From the NCBI RefSeq assembly GCF_020085105.1, contig NC_058063.1:19398262-19462261 (forward strand): a stretch of DNA of 64,000 nt. The letters run 5' to 3'. Numbering within the stretch: position 1 is the stretch's first letter; every line of letters begins with the position of its first letter. The stretch comes from Siniperca chuatsi (Eukaryota > Chordata > Actinopteri > Centrarchiformes > Sinipercidae). Made by a program: the position numbers and the translations under genes. Under the pieces are notes generated by a model that worked only from the letters and a program-made list of their open reading frames with translations, had not been told where the DNA came from and made no database searches. Of this stretch, positions 42,772-54,838 are shown in pieces.

Positions 42772-42933
42772 CAGGGAGAGCGCGAACGCAGTCCCCACTA
42801 CCAGAAATTATGCAGTCGAGATTCCCACATTTGGGGAATTCGCGAGGGGTCAGCACAACCGAGTGCAATGGCTGAGCCTCGCCCTGGGTGAACCACCTTC
42901 TTGATCATGGTATCTCCCCTGCCAGGTAAGTAT
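42772..42933 (-). ncRNA. RNU1: U1 snRNA copy 12 (162 nt)
   Basis: Single losses in the 3' C4 run, G5 run and loop II, and one extra base beside stem III. Confidence 0.87.
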
Positions 42934-43430
42934 GAGTTGGAACGGTCAGAGACAGGGCGGTCACTCCCAGACACGGCACTCTGGCTGACGGTGCCTACAA
43001 TGCATAATCCCAGAGTTCAGTGCCTTTCCGTCTCTGAGAAAGCAAACGCAGCCCAGCAATCGCTCAAAAGCCTAAGACCTAAGCATGCTAGCAATGGAAG
43101 AATGTCTAGAGCGCATTTCTTCCGCAAACAAAGAACAATCTCAGAGAGGAGAACACGCAATTCCTTTTGGCCCCCATCTAAAAGGCCACACCCACTTCTC
43201 GCTGCCATCGGGATCTTTGCATTACACCAGATGCTGCTGCTACACAGCAACACTGCCATTGCCACAAACTGAATAAGTAAGCAAAGGCCTCAAAATTAAC
43301 ATTGCCACCATCACACGCCGCCTCACAAGCGGGATGCCGTTGCACTCCAGCACGTTAAAAAAAAAAAAAAAAAAAAAAACGCGCGGCAGCCACCGACTCG
43401 CTCGCTTTCGTTTTCCCTCGACACAATGAT

Positions 43431-43591
43431 CAGGGAGAGCGCGAACGCAGTCCCCACTACCAGAAATTATGCAGTCGAGATTCCCACATTTGGGGAATTC
43501 GCAGGGGTCAGCACAACCGAGTGCAATGGCTGAGCCTCGCCCTGGGTGAACCACCTTCTTGATCATGGTATCTCCCCTGCCAGGTAAGTAT
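43431..43591 (-). ncRNA. RNU1: U1 snRNA copy 13 (161 nt)
   Basis: Single losses in the 3' C4 run, G5 run and loop II. The same RNA sequence occurs in copies 15, 16 and 29. Confidence 0.87.
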
Positions 43592-44091
43592 GAGTTGGAA
43601 CGGTCAGAGACAGGGCGGTCACTCCCAGACACGGCACTCTGGCTGACGGTGCCTACAATGCATAATCCCAGAGTTCAGTGCCTTTCCGTCTCTGAGAAAG
43701 CAAACGCAGCCCAGCAATCGCTCAAAAGCCTAAGACCTAAGCATGCTAGCAATGGAAGAATGTCTAGAGCGCATTTCTTCCGCAAACAAAGAACAATCTC
43801 AGAGAGGAGAACACGCAATTCCTTTTGGCCCCCATCTAAAAGGCCACACCCACTTCTCGCTGCCATCGGGATCTTTGCATTACACCAGATGCTGCTGCTA
43901 CACAGCAACACTGCCATTGCCACAAACTGAATAAGTAAGCAAAGGCCTCAAAATTAACATTGCCACCATCACACGCCGCCTCACAAGCGGGATGCCGTTG
44001 CACTCCAGCACGTTAAAAAAAAAAAAAAAAAAAAAACACGCGTGGCAGCCACCGACTCGCTCGTTTTCGGTTTTCCCTTCGACACAATGAT

Positions 44092-44253
44092 CAGGGGAGA
44101 GCGCGAACGCAGTCCCCCACTACCAGAAATTATGCAGTCGAGATTCCCACATTTGGGGAATTCGCGGGGTCAGCACAACCGAGTGCAATGGCTGAGCCTC
44201 GCCCTGGGTGAACCACCTTCTTGATCATGGTATCTCCCCTGCCAGGTAAGTAT
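44092..44253 (-). ncRNA. RNU1: U1 snRNA copy 14 (162 nt)
   Basis: 3' stem as in the reference form; one base lost beside stem III and one in loop II. Same RNA as copy 22. Confidence 0.88.
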
Positions 44254-44754
44254 GAGTTGGAACGGTCAGAGACAGGGCGGTCACTCCCAGACACGGCACT
44301 CTGGCTGACGGTGCCTACAATGCATAATCCCAGAGTTCAGTGCCTTTCCGTCTCTGAGAAAGCAAACGCAGCCCAGCAATCGCTCAAAAGCCTAAGACCT
44401 AAGCATGCTAGCAATGGAAGAATGTCTAGAGCGCATTTCTTCCGCAAACAAAGAACAATCTCAGAGAGGAGAACACGCAATTCCTTTTGGCCCCCATCTA
44501 AAAGGCCACACCCACTTCTCGCTGCCATCGGGATCTTTGCATTACACCAGATGCTGCTGCTACACAGCAACACTGCCATTGCCACAAACTGAATAAGTAA
44601 GCAAAGGCCTCAAAATTAACATTGCCACCATCACACGCCGCCTCACAAGCGGGATGCCGTTGCACTCCAGCACGTTAAAAAAAAAAAAAAAAAAAAACAC
44701 GCGCGTGGCAGCCACCGACTCGCTCGTTTTTCGGTTTTCCTTCGACACAATGAT

Positions 44755-44915
44755 CAGGGAGAGCGCGAACGCAGTCCCCACTACCAGAAATTATGCAGTC
44801 GAGATTCCCACATTTGGGGAATTCGCAGGGGTCAGCACAACCGAGTGCAATGGCTGAGCCTCGCCCTGGGTGAACCACCTTCTTGATCATGGTATCTCCC
44901 CTGCCAGGTAAGTAT
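44755..44915 (-). ncRNA. RNU1: U1 snRNA copy 15 (161 nt)
   Basis: Same RNA sequence as copy 13. Confidence 0.87.
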
Positions 44916-45413
44916 GAGTTGGAACGGTCAGAGACAGGGCGGTCACTCCCAGACACGGCACTCTGGCTGACGGTGCCTACAATGCATAATCCCAGAGTTC
45001 AGTGCCTTTCCGTCTCTGAGAAAGCAAACGCAGCCCAGCAATCGCTCAAAAGCCTAAGACCTAAGCATGCTAGCAATGGAAGAATGTCTAGAGCGCATTT
45101 CTTCCGCAAACAAAGAACAATCTCAGAGAGGAGAACACGCAATTCCTTTTGGCCCCCATCTAAAAGGCCACACCCACTTCTCGCTGCCATCGGGATCTTT
45201 GCATTACACCAGATGCTGCTGCTACACAGCAACACTGCCATTGCCACAAACTGAATAAGTAAGCAAAGGCCTCAAAATTAACATTGCCACCATCACACGC
45301 CGCCTCACAAGCGGGATGCCGTTGCACTCCAGCACGTTAAAAAAAAAAAAAAAAAAAAAAACGCGTGGGCAGCCACCGACTCGCTCGTTTCGGTTTTCCT
45401 TCGACACAATGAT

Positions 45414-45574
45414 CAGGGAGAGCGCGAACGCAGTCCCCACTACCAGAAATTATGCAGTCGAGATTCCCACATTTGGGGAATTCGCAGGGGTCAGCACAAC
45501 CGAGTGCAATGGCTGAGCCTCGCCCTGGGTGAACCACCTTCTTGATCATGGTATCTCCCCTGCCAGGTAAGTAT
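45414..45574 (-). ncRNA. RNU1: U1 snRNA copy 16 (161 nt)
   Basis: Same RNA sequence as copy 13. Its upstream half has one extra base at an A run near 45769. Confidence 0.87.
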
Positions 45575-46074
45575 GAGTTGGAACGGTCAGAGACAGGGCG
45601 GTCACTCCCAGACACGGCACTCTGGCTGACGGTGCCTACAATGCATAATCCCAGAGTTCAGTGCCTTTCCGTCTCTGAGAAAGCAAACGCAGCCCAGCAA
45701 TCGCTCAAAAGCCTAAGACCTAAGCATGCTAGCAATGGAAGAATGTCTAGAGCGCATTTCTTCCGCAAAACAAAGAACAATCTCAGAGAGGAGAACACGC
45801 AATTCCTTTTGGCCCCCATCTAAAAGGCCACACCCACTTCTCGCTGCCATCGGGATCTTTGCATTACACCAGATGCTGCTGCTACACAGCAACACTGCCA
45901 TTGCCACAAACTGAATAAGTAAGCAAAGGCCTCAAAATTAACATTGCCACCATCACACGCCGCCTCACAAGCGGGATGCCGTTGCACTCCAGCACGTTAA
46001 AAAAAAAAAAAAAAAAAAAAACACGCGGGCAGCCACCGACTCGCTCGTTTTTGGTTTTCCTTCGACACAATGAT

Positions 46075-46235
46075 CAGGGAGAGCGCGAACGCAGTCCCCA
46101 CTACCAGAAATTATGCAGTCGAGATTCCCACATTTGGGGAATTCGCGGGGGTCAGCACAACCGAGTGCAATGGCTGAGCCTCGCCCTGGGTGAACCACCT
46201 TCTTGATCATGGTATCTCCCCTGCCAGGTAAGTAT
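46075..46235 (-). ncRNA. RNU1: U1 snRNA copy 17 (161 nt)
   Basis: As copy 13, plus one T-to-C change (RNA strand) in the bases before stem III. Confidence 0.86.
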
Positions 46236-46734
46236 GAGTTGGAACGGTCAGAGACAGGGCGGTCACTCCCAGACACGGCACTCTGGCTGACGGTGCCTAC
46301 AATGCATAATCCCAGAGTTCAGTGCCTTTCCGTCTCTGAGAAAGCAAACGCAGCCCAGCAATCGCTCAAAAGCCTAAGACCTAAGCATGCTAGCAATGGA
46401 AGAATGTCTAGAGCGCATTTCTTCCGCAAACAAAGAACAATCTCAGAGAGGAGAACACGCAATTCCTTTTGGCCCCCATCTAAAAGCCACACCCACTTCT
46501 CGCTGCCATCGGGATCTTTGCATTACACCAGATGCTGCTGCTACACAGCAACACTGCCATTGCCACAAACTGAATAAGTAAGCAAAGGCCTCAAAATTAA
46601 CATTGCCACCATCACACGCCGCCTCACAAGCGGGATGCCGTTGCACTCCAGCACGTTAAAAAAAAAAAAAAAAAAAAAACACGCGTGGCAGCCACCGACT
46701 CGCTCGTTTTCGGTTTTCCCTTCGACACAATGAT

Positions 46735-46895
46735 CAGGGAGCGCGAACGCAGTCCCCCACTACCAGAAATTATGCAGTCGAGATTCCCACATTTGGGGAA
46801 TTCGCAGGGGTCAGCACAACCGGAGTGCAATGGCTGAGCCTCGCCCTGGGTGAACCACCTTCTTGATCATGGTATCTCCCCTGCCAGGTAAGTAT
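46735..46895 (-). ncRNA. RNU1: U1 snRNA copy 18 (161 nt)
   Basis: Only the 3' stem differs (three bases missing); loop II is intact. Its proximal promoter element has the variant base at 46950. Confidence 0.88.
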
Positions 46896-47396
46896 GAGTT
46901 GGAACGGTCAGAGACAGGGCGGTCACTCCCAGACACGGCACTCTGGCTGGCGGTGCCTACAATGCATAATCCCAGAGTTCAGTGCCTTTCCGTCTCTGAG
47001 AAAGCAAACGCAGCCCAGCAATCGCTCAAAAGCCTAAGACCTAAGCATGCTAGCAATGGAAGAATGTCTAGAGCGCATTTCTTCCGCAAACAAAGAACAA
47101 TCTCAGAGAGGAGAACACGCAATTCCTTTTGGCCCCCATCTAAAAGGCCACACCCACTTCTCGCTGCCATCGGGATCTTTGCATTACACCAGATGCTGCT
47201 GCTACACAGCAACACTGCCATTGCCACAAACTGAATAAGTAAGCAAAGGCCTCAAAATTAACATTGCCACCATCACACGCCGCCTCACAAGCGGGATGCC
47301 GTTGCACTCCAGCACGTTAAAAAAAAAAAAAAAAAAAACAAGCGTGGCAGCCACCCACCGACTCGCTCGTTTTCGGTTTTCCTTCGACACAATGAT

Positions 47397-47557
47397 CAGG
47401 GAGAGCGCGAACGCAGTCCCCACTACCAGAAATTATGCAGTCGAGATTCCCACATTTGGGGAATTCGCGGGGTCAGCACAACCGGAGTGCAATGGCTGAG
47501 CCTCGCCCTGGGTGAACCACCTTCTTGATCATGGTATCTCCCCTGCCAGGTAAGTAT
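47397..47557 (-). ncRNA. RNU1: U1 snRNA copy 19 (161 nt)
   Basis: Losses in the 3' C4 run, G5 run and stem-III flank; loop II intact. Proximal element variant at 47612. Confidence 0.87.
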
Positions 47558-48058
47558 GAGTTGGAACGGTCAGAGACAGGGCGGTCACTCCCAGACACGG
47601 CACTCTGGCTGGCGGTGCCTACAATGCATAATCCCAGAGTTCAGTGCCTTTCCGTCTCTGAGAAAGCAAACGCAGCCCAGCAATCGCTCAAAAGCCTAAG
47701 ACCTAAGCATGCTAGCAATGGAAGAATGTCTAGAGCGCATTTCTTCCGCAAACAAAGAACAATCTCAGAGAGGAGAACACGCAATTCCTTTTGGCCCCCA
47801 TCTAAAAGGCCACACCCACTTCTCGCTGCCATCGGGATCTTTGCATTACACCAGATGCTGCTGCTACACAGCAACACTGCCATTGCCACAAACTGAATAA
47901 GTAAGCAAAGGCCTCAAAATTAACATTGCCACCATCACACGCCGCCTCACAAGCGGGATGCCGTTGCACTCCAGCACGTTAAAAAAAAAAAAAAAACAAA
48001 CACGTGGCGTGCCAGCCACCGACTCGCTCGTTTTCGGTTTTCCTTTCGACACAATGAT

Positions 48059-48221
48059 CAGGGAGAGCGCGCGAACGCAGTCCCCACTACCAGAAATTAT
48101 GCAGTCGAGATTCCCACATTTGGGGAATTCGCAGGGGTCAGCACAACCGAGTGCAATGGCTGAGCCTCGCCCTGGGTGAACCACCTTCTTGATCATGGTA
48201 TCTCCCCTGCCAGGTAAGTAT
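48059..48221 (-). ncRNA. RNU1: U1 snRNA copy 20 (163 nt)
   Basis: An extra CG in the 3' stem, with single losses in the C4 run, G5 run and loop II. Confidence 0.86.
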
Positions 48222-48722
48222 GAGTTGGAACGGTCAGAGACAGGGCGGTCACTCCCAGACACGGCACTCTGGCTGACGGTGCCTACAATGCATAATCCCA
48301 GAGTTCAGTGCCTTTCCGTCTCTGAGAAAGCAAACGCAGCCCAGCAATCGCTCAAAAGCCTAAGACCTAAGCATGCTAGCAATGGAAGAATGTCTAGAGC
48401 GCATTTCTTCCGCAAACAAAGAACAATCTCAGAGAGGAGAACACGCAATTCCTTTTGGCCCCCATCTAAAAGGCCACACCCACTTCTCGCTGCCATCGGG
48501 ATCTTTGCATTACACCAGATGCTGCTGCTACACAGCAACACTGCCATTGCCACAAACTGAATAAGTAAGCAAAGGCCTCAAAATTAACATTGCCACCATC
48601 ACACGCCGCCTCACAAGCGGGATGCCGTTGCACTCCAGCACGTTAAAAAAAAAAAAAAAAAAAAAAAACGCGCGTGGCAGCCACCGACTCGCTCGTTTTC
48701 GGTTTTCCTTCGACACAATGAT

Positions 48723-48884
48723 CAGGGAGAGCGCGAACGCAGTCCCCACTACCAGAAATTATGCAGTCGAGATTCCCACATTTGGGGAATTCGCAGGGGT
48801 CAGCACAACCGAGTGCAATGGCTGAGCCTCGCCTGGGGGTGAACCACCTTCTTGATCATGGTATCTCCCCTGCCAGGTAAGTAT
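48723..48884 (-). ncRNA. RNU1: U1 snRNA copy 21 (162 nt)
   Basis: As copy 13 downstream, plus a C run expanded by two and a G run shortened by one between stem I and stem H. Confidence 0.85.
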
Positions 48885-49379
48885 GAGTTGGAACGGTCAG
48901 AGACAGGGCGGTCACTCCCAGACACGGCACTCTGGCTGACGGTGCCTACAATGCATAATCCCAGAGTTCAGTGCCTTTCCGTCTCTGAGAAAGCAAACGC
49001 AGCCCAGCAATCGCTCAAAAGCCTAAGACCTAAGCATGCTAGCAATGGAAGAATGTCTAGAGCGCATTTCTTCCGCAAACAAAGAACAATCTCAGAGAGG
49101 AGAACACGCAATTCCTTTTGGCCCCCATCTAAAAGGCCACACCCACTTCTCGCTGCCATCGGGATCTTTGCATTACACCAGATGCTGCTGCTACACAGCA
49201 ACACTGCCATTGCCACAAACTGAATAAGTAAGCAAAGGCCTCAAAATTAACATTGCCACCATCACACGCCGCCTCACAAGCGGGATGCCGTTGCACTCCA
49301 GCACGTTAAAAAAAAAAAAAAAAACACGCGTGGCAGCCACCGACTCGCTCGTTTTCGGTTTTCCCTTCGACACAATGAT

Positions 49380-49541
49380 CAGGGGAGAGCGCGAACGCAG
49401 TCCCCCACTACCAGAAATTATGCAGTCGAGATTCCCACATTTGGGGAATTCGCGGGGTCAGCACAACCGAGTGCAATGGCTGAGCCTCGCCCTGGGTGAA
49501 CCACCTTCTTGATCATGGTATCTCCCCTGCCAGGTAAGTAT
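49380..49541 (-). ncRNA. RNU1: U1 snRNA copy 22 (162 nt)
   Basis: Same RNA as copy 14: intact 3' stem, one base lost beside stem III and one in loop II. Confidence 0.88.
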
Positions 49542-50038
49542 GAGTTGGAACGGTCAGAGACAGGGCGGTCACTCCCAGACACGGCACTCTGGCTGACGGT
49601 GCCTACAATGCATAATCCCAGAGTTCAGTGCCTTTCCGTCTCTGAGAAAGCAAACGCAGCCCAGCAATCGCTCAAAAGCCTAAGACCTAAGCATGCTAGC
49701 AATGGAAGAATGTCTAGAGCGCATTTCTTCCGCAAACAAAGAACAATCTCAGAGAGGAGAACACGCAAATTCCTTTTGGCCCCCATCTAAAAGGCCACAC
49801 CCACTTCTCGCTGCCATCGGGATCTTTGCATTACACCAGATGCTGCTGCTACACAGCAACACTGCCATTGCCACAAACTGAATAAGTAAGCAAAGGCCTC
49901 AAAATTAACATTGCCACCATCACACGCCGCCTCACAAGCGGGATGCCGTTGCACTCCAGCACGTTAAAAAAAAAAAAAAAAAACACGCGTGGCAGCCACC
50001 GACTCGCTCGTTTTCGGTTTTCCCTTCGACACAATGAT

Positions 50039-50201
50039 CAGGGGAGAGCGCGAACGCAGTCCCCCACTACCAGAAATTATGCAGTCGAGATTCCCACATT
50101 TGGGGAATTCGCGGGGTCAGCACAACCGGAGTGCAATGGCTGAGCCTCGCCCTGGGTGAACCACCTTCTTGATCATGGTATCTCCCCTGCCAGGTAAGTA
50201 T
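50039..50201 (-). ncRNA. RNU1: U1 snRNA copy 23 (163 nt)
   Basis: One base lost beside stem III, otherwise reference form. Its promoter has the variant base at 50256 and a two-base GC expansion near 50317. Confidence 0.91.
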
Positions 50202-50623
50202 GAGTTGGAACGGTCAGAGACAGGGCGGTCACTCCCAGACACGGCACTCTGGCTGGCGGTGCCTACAATGCATAATCCCAGAGTTCAGTGCCTTTCCGTC
50301 TCTGAGAAAGCAAACGCGCAGCCCAGCAATCGCTCAAAAGCCTAAGACCTAAGCATGCTAGCAATGGAAGAATGTCTAGAGCGCATTTCTTCCGCAAACA
50401 AAGAACAATCTCAGAGAGGAGAACACGCAATTCCTTTTGGCCCCCATCTAAAAGGCCACACCCACTTCTCGCTGCCATCGGGATCTTTGCATTACACCAG
50501 ATGCTGCTGCTACACAGCAACACTGCCATTGCCACAAACTGAATAAGTAAGCAAAGGCCTCAAAATTAACATTGCCACCATCACACGCCGCCTCACAAGC
50601 GGGATGCCGTTGCACTCCAGCAC

Positions 50624-50655
<32 letters not shown>

Positions 50656-50710
50656 CACGCGTGGCAGCCACCGACTCGCTCGTTTTCGGTTTTCCCTTCG
50701 ACACAATGAT

Positions 50711-50874
50711 CAGGGGAGAGCGCGAACGCAGTCCCCCACTACCAGAAATTATGCAGTCGAGATTCCCACATTTGGGGAATTCGCAGGGGTCAGCACAACC
50801 GGAGTGCAATGGCTGAGCCTCGCCCTGGGTGAACCACCTTCTTGATCATGGTATCTCCCCTGCCAGGTAAGTAT
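50711..50874 (-). ncRNA. RNU1: U1 snRNA copy 24 (164 nt, reference form)
   Basis: Identical to copy 2; preceded on the + strand by the longest uninterrupted A run of the array. Confidence 0.96.
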
Positions 50875-51378
50875 GAGTTGGAACGGTCAGAGACAGGGCG
50901 GTCACTCCCAGACACGGCACTCTGGCTGACGGTGCCTACAATGCATAATCCCAGAGTTCAGTGCCTTTCCGTCTCTGAGAAAGCAAACGCAGCCCAGCAA
51001 TCGCTCAAAAGCCTAAGACCTAAGCATGCTAGCAATGGAAGAATGTCTAGAGCGCATTTCTTCCGCAAACAAAGAACAATCTCAGAGAGGAGAACACGCA
51101 AATTCCTTTTGGCCCCCATCTAAAAGGCCACACCCACTTCTCGCTGCCATCGGGATCTTTGCATTACACCAGATGCTGCTGCTACACAGCAACACTGCCA
51201 TTGCCACAAACTGAATAAGTAAGCAAAGGCCTCAAAATTAACATTGCCACCATCACACGCCGCCTCACAAGCGGGATGCCGTTGCACTCCAGCACGTTAA
51301 AAAAAAAAAAACAAAAAAAAAAAAACGCGCGTGGCAGCCACCGACTCGCTCGTTTTCGGTTTCCTTCGACACAATGAT

Positions 51379-51541
51379 CAGGGAGAGCGCGAACGCAGTC
51401 CCCACTACCAGAAATTATGCAGTCGAGATTCCCACATTTGGGGAATTCGCGAGGGGTCAGCACAACCGGAGTGCAATGGCTGAGCCTCGCCCTGGGTGAA
51501 CCACCTTCTTGATCATGGTATCTCCCCTGCCAGGTAAGTAT
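51379..51541 (-). ncRNA. RNU1: U1 snRNA copy 25 (163 nt)
   Basis: Losses in the 3' C4 run and G5 run, one extra base beside stem III; loop II intact. Proximal element variant at 51596. The A run in its flank is broken by one C. Confidence 0.88.
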
Positions 51542-52044
51542 GAGTTGGAACGGTCAGAGACAGGGCGGTCACTCCCAGACACGGCACTCTGGCTGGCGGT
51601 GCCTACAATGCATAATCCCAGAGTTCAGTGCCTTTCCGTCTCTGAGAAAGCAAACGCAGCCCAGCAATCGCTCAAAAGCCTAAGACCTAAGCATGCTAGC
51701 AATGGAAGAATGTCTAGAGCGCATTTCTTCCGCAAACAAAGAACAATCTCAGAGAGGAGAACACGCAATTCCTTTTGGCCCCCATCTAAAAGGCCACACC
51801 CACTTCTCGCTGCCATCGGGATCTTTGCATTACACCAGATGCTGCTGCTACACAGCAACACTGCCATTGCCACAAACTGAATAAGTAAGCAAAGGCCTCA
51901 AAATTAACATTGCCACCATCACACGCCGCCTCACAAGCGGGATGCCGTTGCACTCCAGCACGTTAAAAAAAAAAAAAAAAAAAAAAAAACACGCGTGGCA
52001 GCCACCGACTCGCTCGTTTTCGGTTTTCCCTTCGACACAATGAT

Positions 52045-52208
52045 CAGGGGAGAGCGCGAACGCAGTCCCCCACTACCAGAAATTATGCAGTCGAGATTCC
52101 CACATTTGGGGAATTCGCAGGGGTCAGCACAACCGGAGTGCAATGGCTGAGCCTCGCCCTGGGTGAACCACCTTCTTGATCATGGTATCTCCCCTGCCAG
52201 GTAAGTAT
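52045..52208 (-). ncRNA. RNU1: U1 snRNA copy 26 (164 nt, reference form)
   Basis: Identical to copy 2. Confidence 0.96.
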
Positions 52209-52704
52209 GAGTTGGAACGGTCAGAGACAGGGCGGTCACTCCCAGACACGGCACTCTGGCTGACGGTGCCTACAATGCATAATCCCAGAGTTCAGTGCCT
52301 TTCCGTCTCTGAGAAAGCAAACGCAGCCCAGCAATCGCTCAAAAGCCTAAGACCTAAGCATGCTAGCAATGGAAGAATGTCTAGAGCGCATTTCTTCCGC
52401 AAACAAAGAACAATCTCAGAGAGGAGAACACGCAATTCCTTTTGGCCCCCATCTAAAAGGCCACACCCACTTCTCGCTGCCATCGGGATCTTTGCATTAC
52501 ACCAGATGCTGCTGCTACACAGCAACACTGCCATTGCCACAAACTGAATAAGTAAGCAAAGGCCTCAAAATTAACATTGCCACCATCACACGCCGCCTCA
52601 CAAGCGGGATGCCGTTGCACTCCAGCACGTTAAAAAAAAAAAAAAAAAACACGCGTGGCAGCCACCGACTCGCTCGTTTTCGGTTTTCCCTTCGACACAA
52701 TGAT

Positions 52705-52866
52705 CAGGGGAGAGCGCGAACGCAGTCCCCCACTACCAGAAATTATGCAGTCGAGATTCCCACATTTGGGGAATTCGCAGGGGTCAGCACAACCGAGTGC
52801 AATGGCTGAGCCTCGCCTGGGTGAACCACCTTCTTGATCATGGTATCTCCCCTGCCAGGTAAGTAT
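52705..52866 (-). ncRNA. RNU1: U1 snRNA copy 27 (162 nt)
   Basis: Intact 3' stem; one base lost in loop II and one in the G3 run. Its upstream half carries two compensating run-length changes (near 53061 and 53105). Confidence 0.88.
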
Positions 52867-53353
52867 GAGTTGGAACGGTCAGAGACAGGGCGGTCACTCC
52901 CAGACACGGCACTCTGGCTGACGGTGCCTACAATGCATAATCCCAGAGTTCAGTGCCTTTCCGTCTCTGAGAAAGCAAACGCAGCCCAGCAATCGCTCAA
53001 AAGCCTAAGACCTAAGCATGCTAGCAATGGAAGAATGTCTAGAGCGCATTTCTTCCGCAAAACAAAGAACAATCTCAGAGAGGAGAACACGCAATTCCTT
53101 TTGGCCCCATCTAAAAGGCCACACCCACTTCTCGCTGCCATCGGGATCTTTGCATTACACCAGATGCTGCTGCTACACAGCAACACTGCCATTGCCACAA
53201 ACTGAATAAGTAAGCAAAGGCCTCAAAATTAACATTGCCACCATCACACGCCGCCTCACAAGCGGGATGCCGTTGCACTCCAGCACGTTAAAAAAAAACA
53301 CGCGTGGCAGCCACCGACTCGCTCGTTTTCGGTTTTCCCTTCGACACAATGAT

Positions 53354-53517
53354 CAGGGGAGAGCGCGAACGCAGTCCCCCACTACCAGAAATTATGCAGT
53401 CGAGATTCCCACATTTGGGGAATTCGCAGGGGTCAGCACAACCGGAGTGCAATGGCTGAGCCTCGCCCTGGGTGAACCACCTTCTTGATCATGGTATCTC
53501 CCCTGCCAGGTAAGTAT
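53354..53517 (-). ncRNA. RNU1: U1 snRNA copy 28 (164 nt, reference form)
   Basis: Identical to copy 2; its flanking A run is the shortest in the array (about eight). Confidence 0.96.
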
Positions 53518-54018
53518 GAGTTGGAACGGTCAGAGACAGGGCGGTCACTCCCAGACACGGCACTCTGGCTGACGGTGCCTACAATGCATAATCCCAGAGT
53601 TCAGTGCCTTTCCGTCTCTGAGAAAGCAAACGCAGCCCAGCAATCGCTCAAAAGCCTAAGACCTAAGCATGCTAGCAATGGAAGAATGTCTAGAGCGCAT
53701 TTCTTCCGCAAACAAAGAACAATCTCAGAGAGGAGAACACGCAATTCCTTTTGGCCCCCATCTAAAAGGCCACACCCACTTCTCGCTGCCATCGGGATCT
53801 TTGCATTACACCAGATGCTGCTGCTACACAGCAACACTGCCATTGCCACAAACTGAATAAGTAAGCAAAGGCCTCAAAATTAACATTGCCACCATCACAC
53901 GCCGCCTCACAAGCGGGATGCCGTTGCACTCCAGCACGTTAAAAAAAAAAAAAAAAAAAAAAACGCGTGGCAGCCACCCCCGACTCGCTCGTTTTCGGTT
54001 TTCCTTCGACACAATGAT

Positions 54019-54179
54019 CAGGGAGAGCGCGAACGCAGTCCCCACTACCAGAAATTATGCAGTCGAGATTCCCACATTTGGGGAATTCGCAGGGGTCAGC
54101 ACAACCGAGTGCAATGGCTGAGCCTCGCCCTGGGTGAACCACCTTCTTGATCATGGTATCTCCCCTGCCAGGTAAGTAT
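54019..54179 (-). ncRNA. RNU1: U1 snRNA copy 29 (161 nt)
   Basis: Same RNA as copy 13; two extra C in the 3' flank near 53979. Confidence 0.87.
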
Positions 54180-54674
54180 GAGTTGGAACGGTCAGAGACA
54201 GGGCGGTCACTCCCAGACACGGCACTCTGGCTGACGGTGCCTACAATGCATAATCCCAGAGTTCAGTGCCTTTCCGTCTCTGAGAAAGCAAACGCAGCCC
54301 AGCAATCGCTCAAAAGCCTAAGACCTAAGCATGCTAGCAATGGAAGAATGTCTAGAGCGCATTTCTTCCGCAAACAAAGAACAATCTCAGAGAGGAGAAC
54401 ACGCAATTCCTTTTGGCCCCCATCTAAAAGGCCACACCCACTTCTCGCTGCCATCGGGATCTTTGCATTACACCAGATGCTGCTGCTACACAGCAACACT
54501 GCCATTGCCACAAACTGAATAAGTAAGCAAAGGCCTCAAAATTAACATTGCCACCATCACACGCCGCCTCACAAGCGGGATGCCGTTGCACTCCAGCACG
54601 TTAAAAAAAAAAAAAAAAACACGCGTGGCAGCCACCGACTCGCTCGTTTTCGGTTTTCCCTTCGACACAATGAT

Positions 54675-54838
54675 CAGGGGAGAGCGCGAACGCAGTCCCC
54701 CACTACCAGAAATTATGCAGTCGAGATTCCCACATTTGGGGAATTCGCAGGGGTCAGCACAACCGGAGTGCAATGGCTGAGCCTCGCCCTGGGTGAACCA
54801 CCTTCTTGATCATGGTATCTCCCCTGCCAGGTAAGTAT
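54675..54838 (-). ncRNA. RNU1: U1 snRNA copy 30 (164 nt, promoter lost)
   Basis: The RNA is the reference form, but array homology stops about 49 bp upstream of the 5' end. The CACCGT half of the proximal element and the whole distal element are missing. It is probably silent unless a new promoter is used. Confidence 0.88.
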
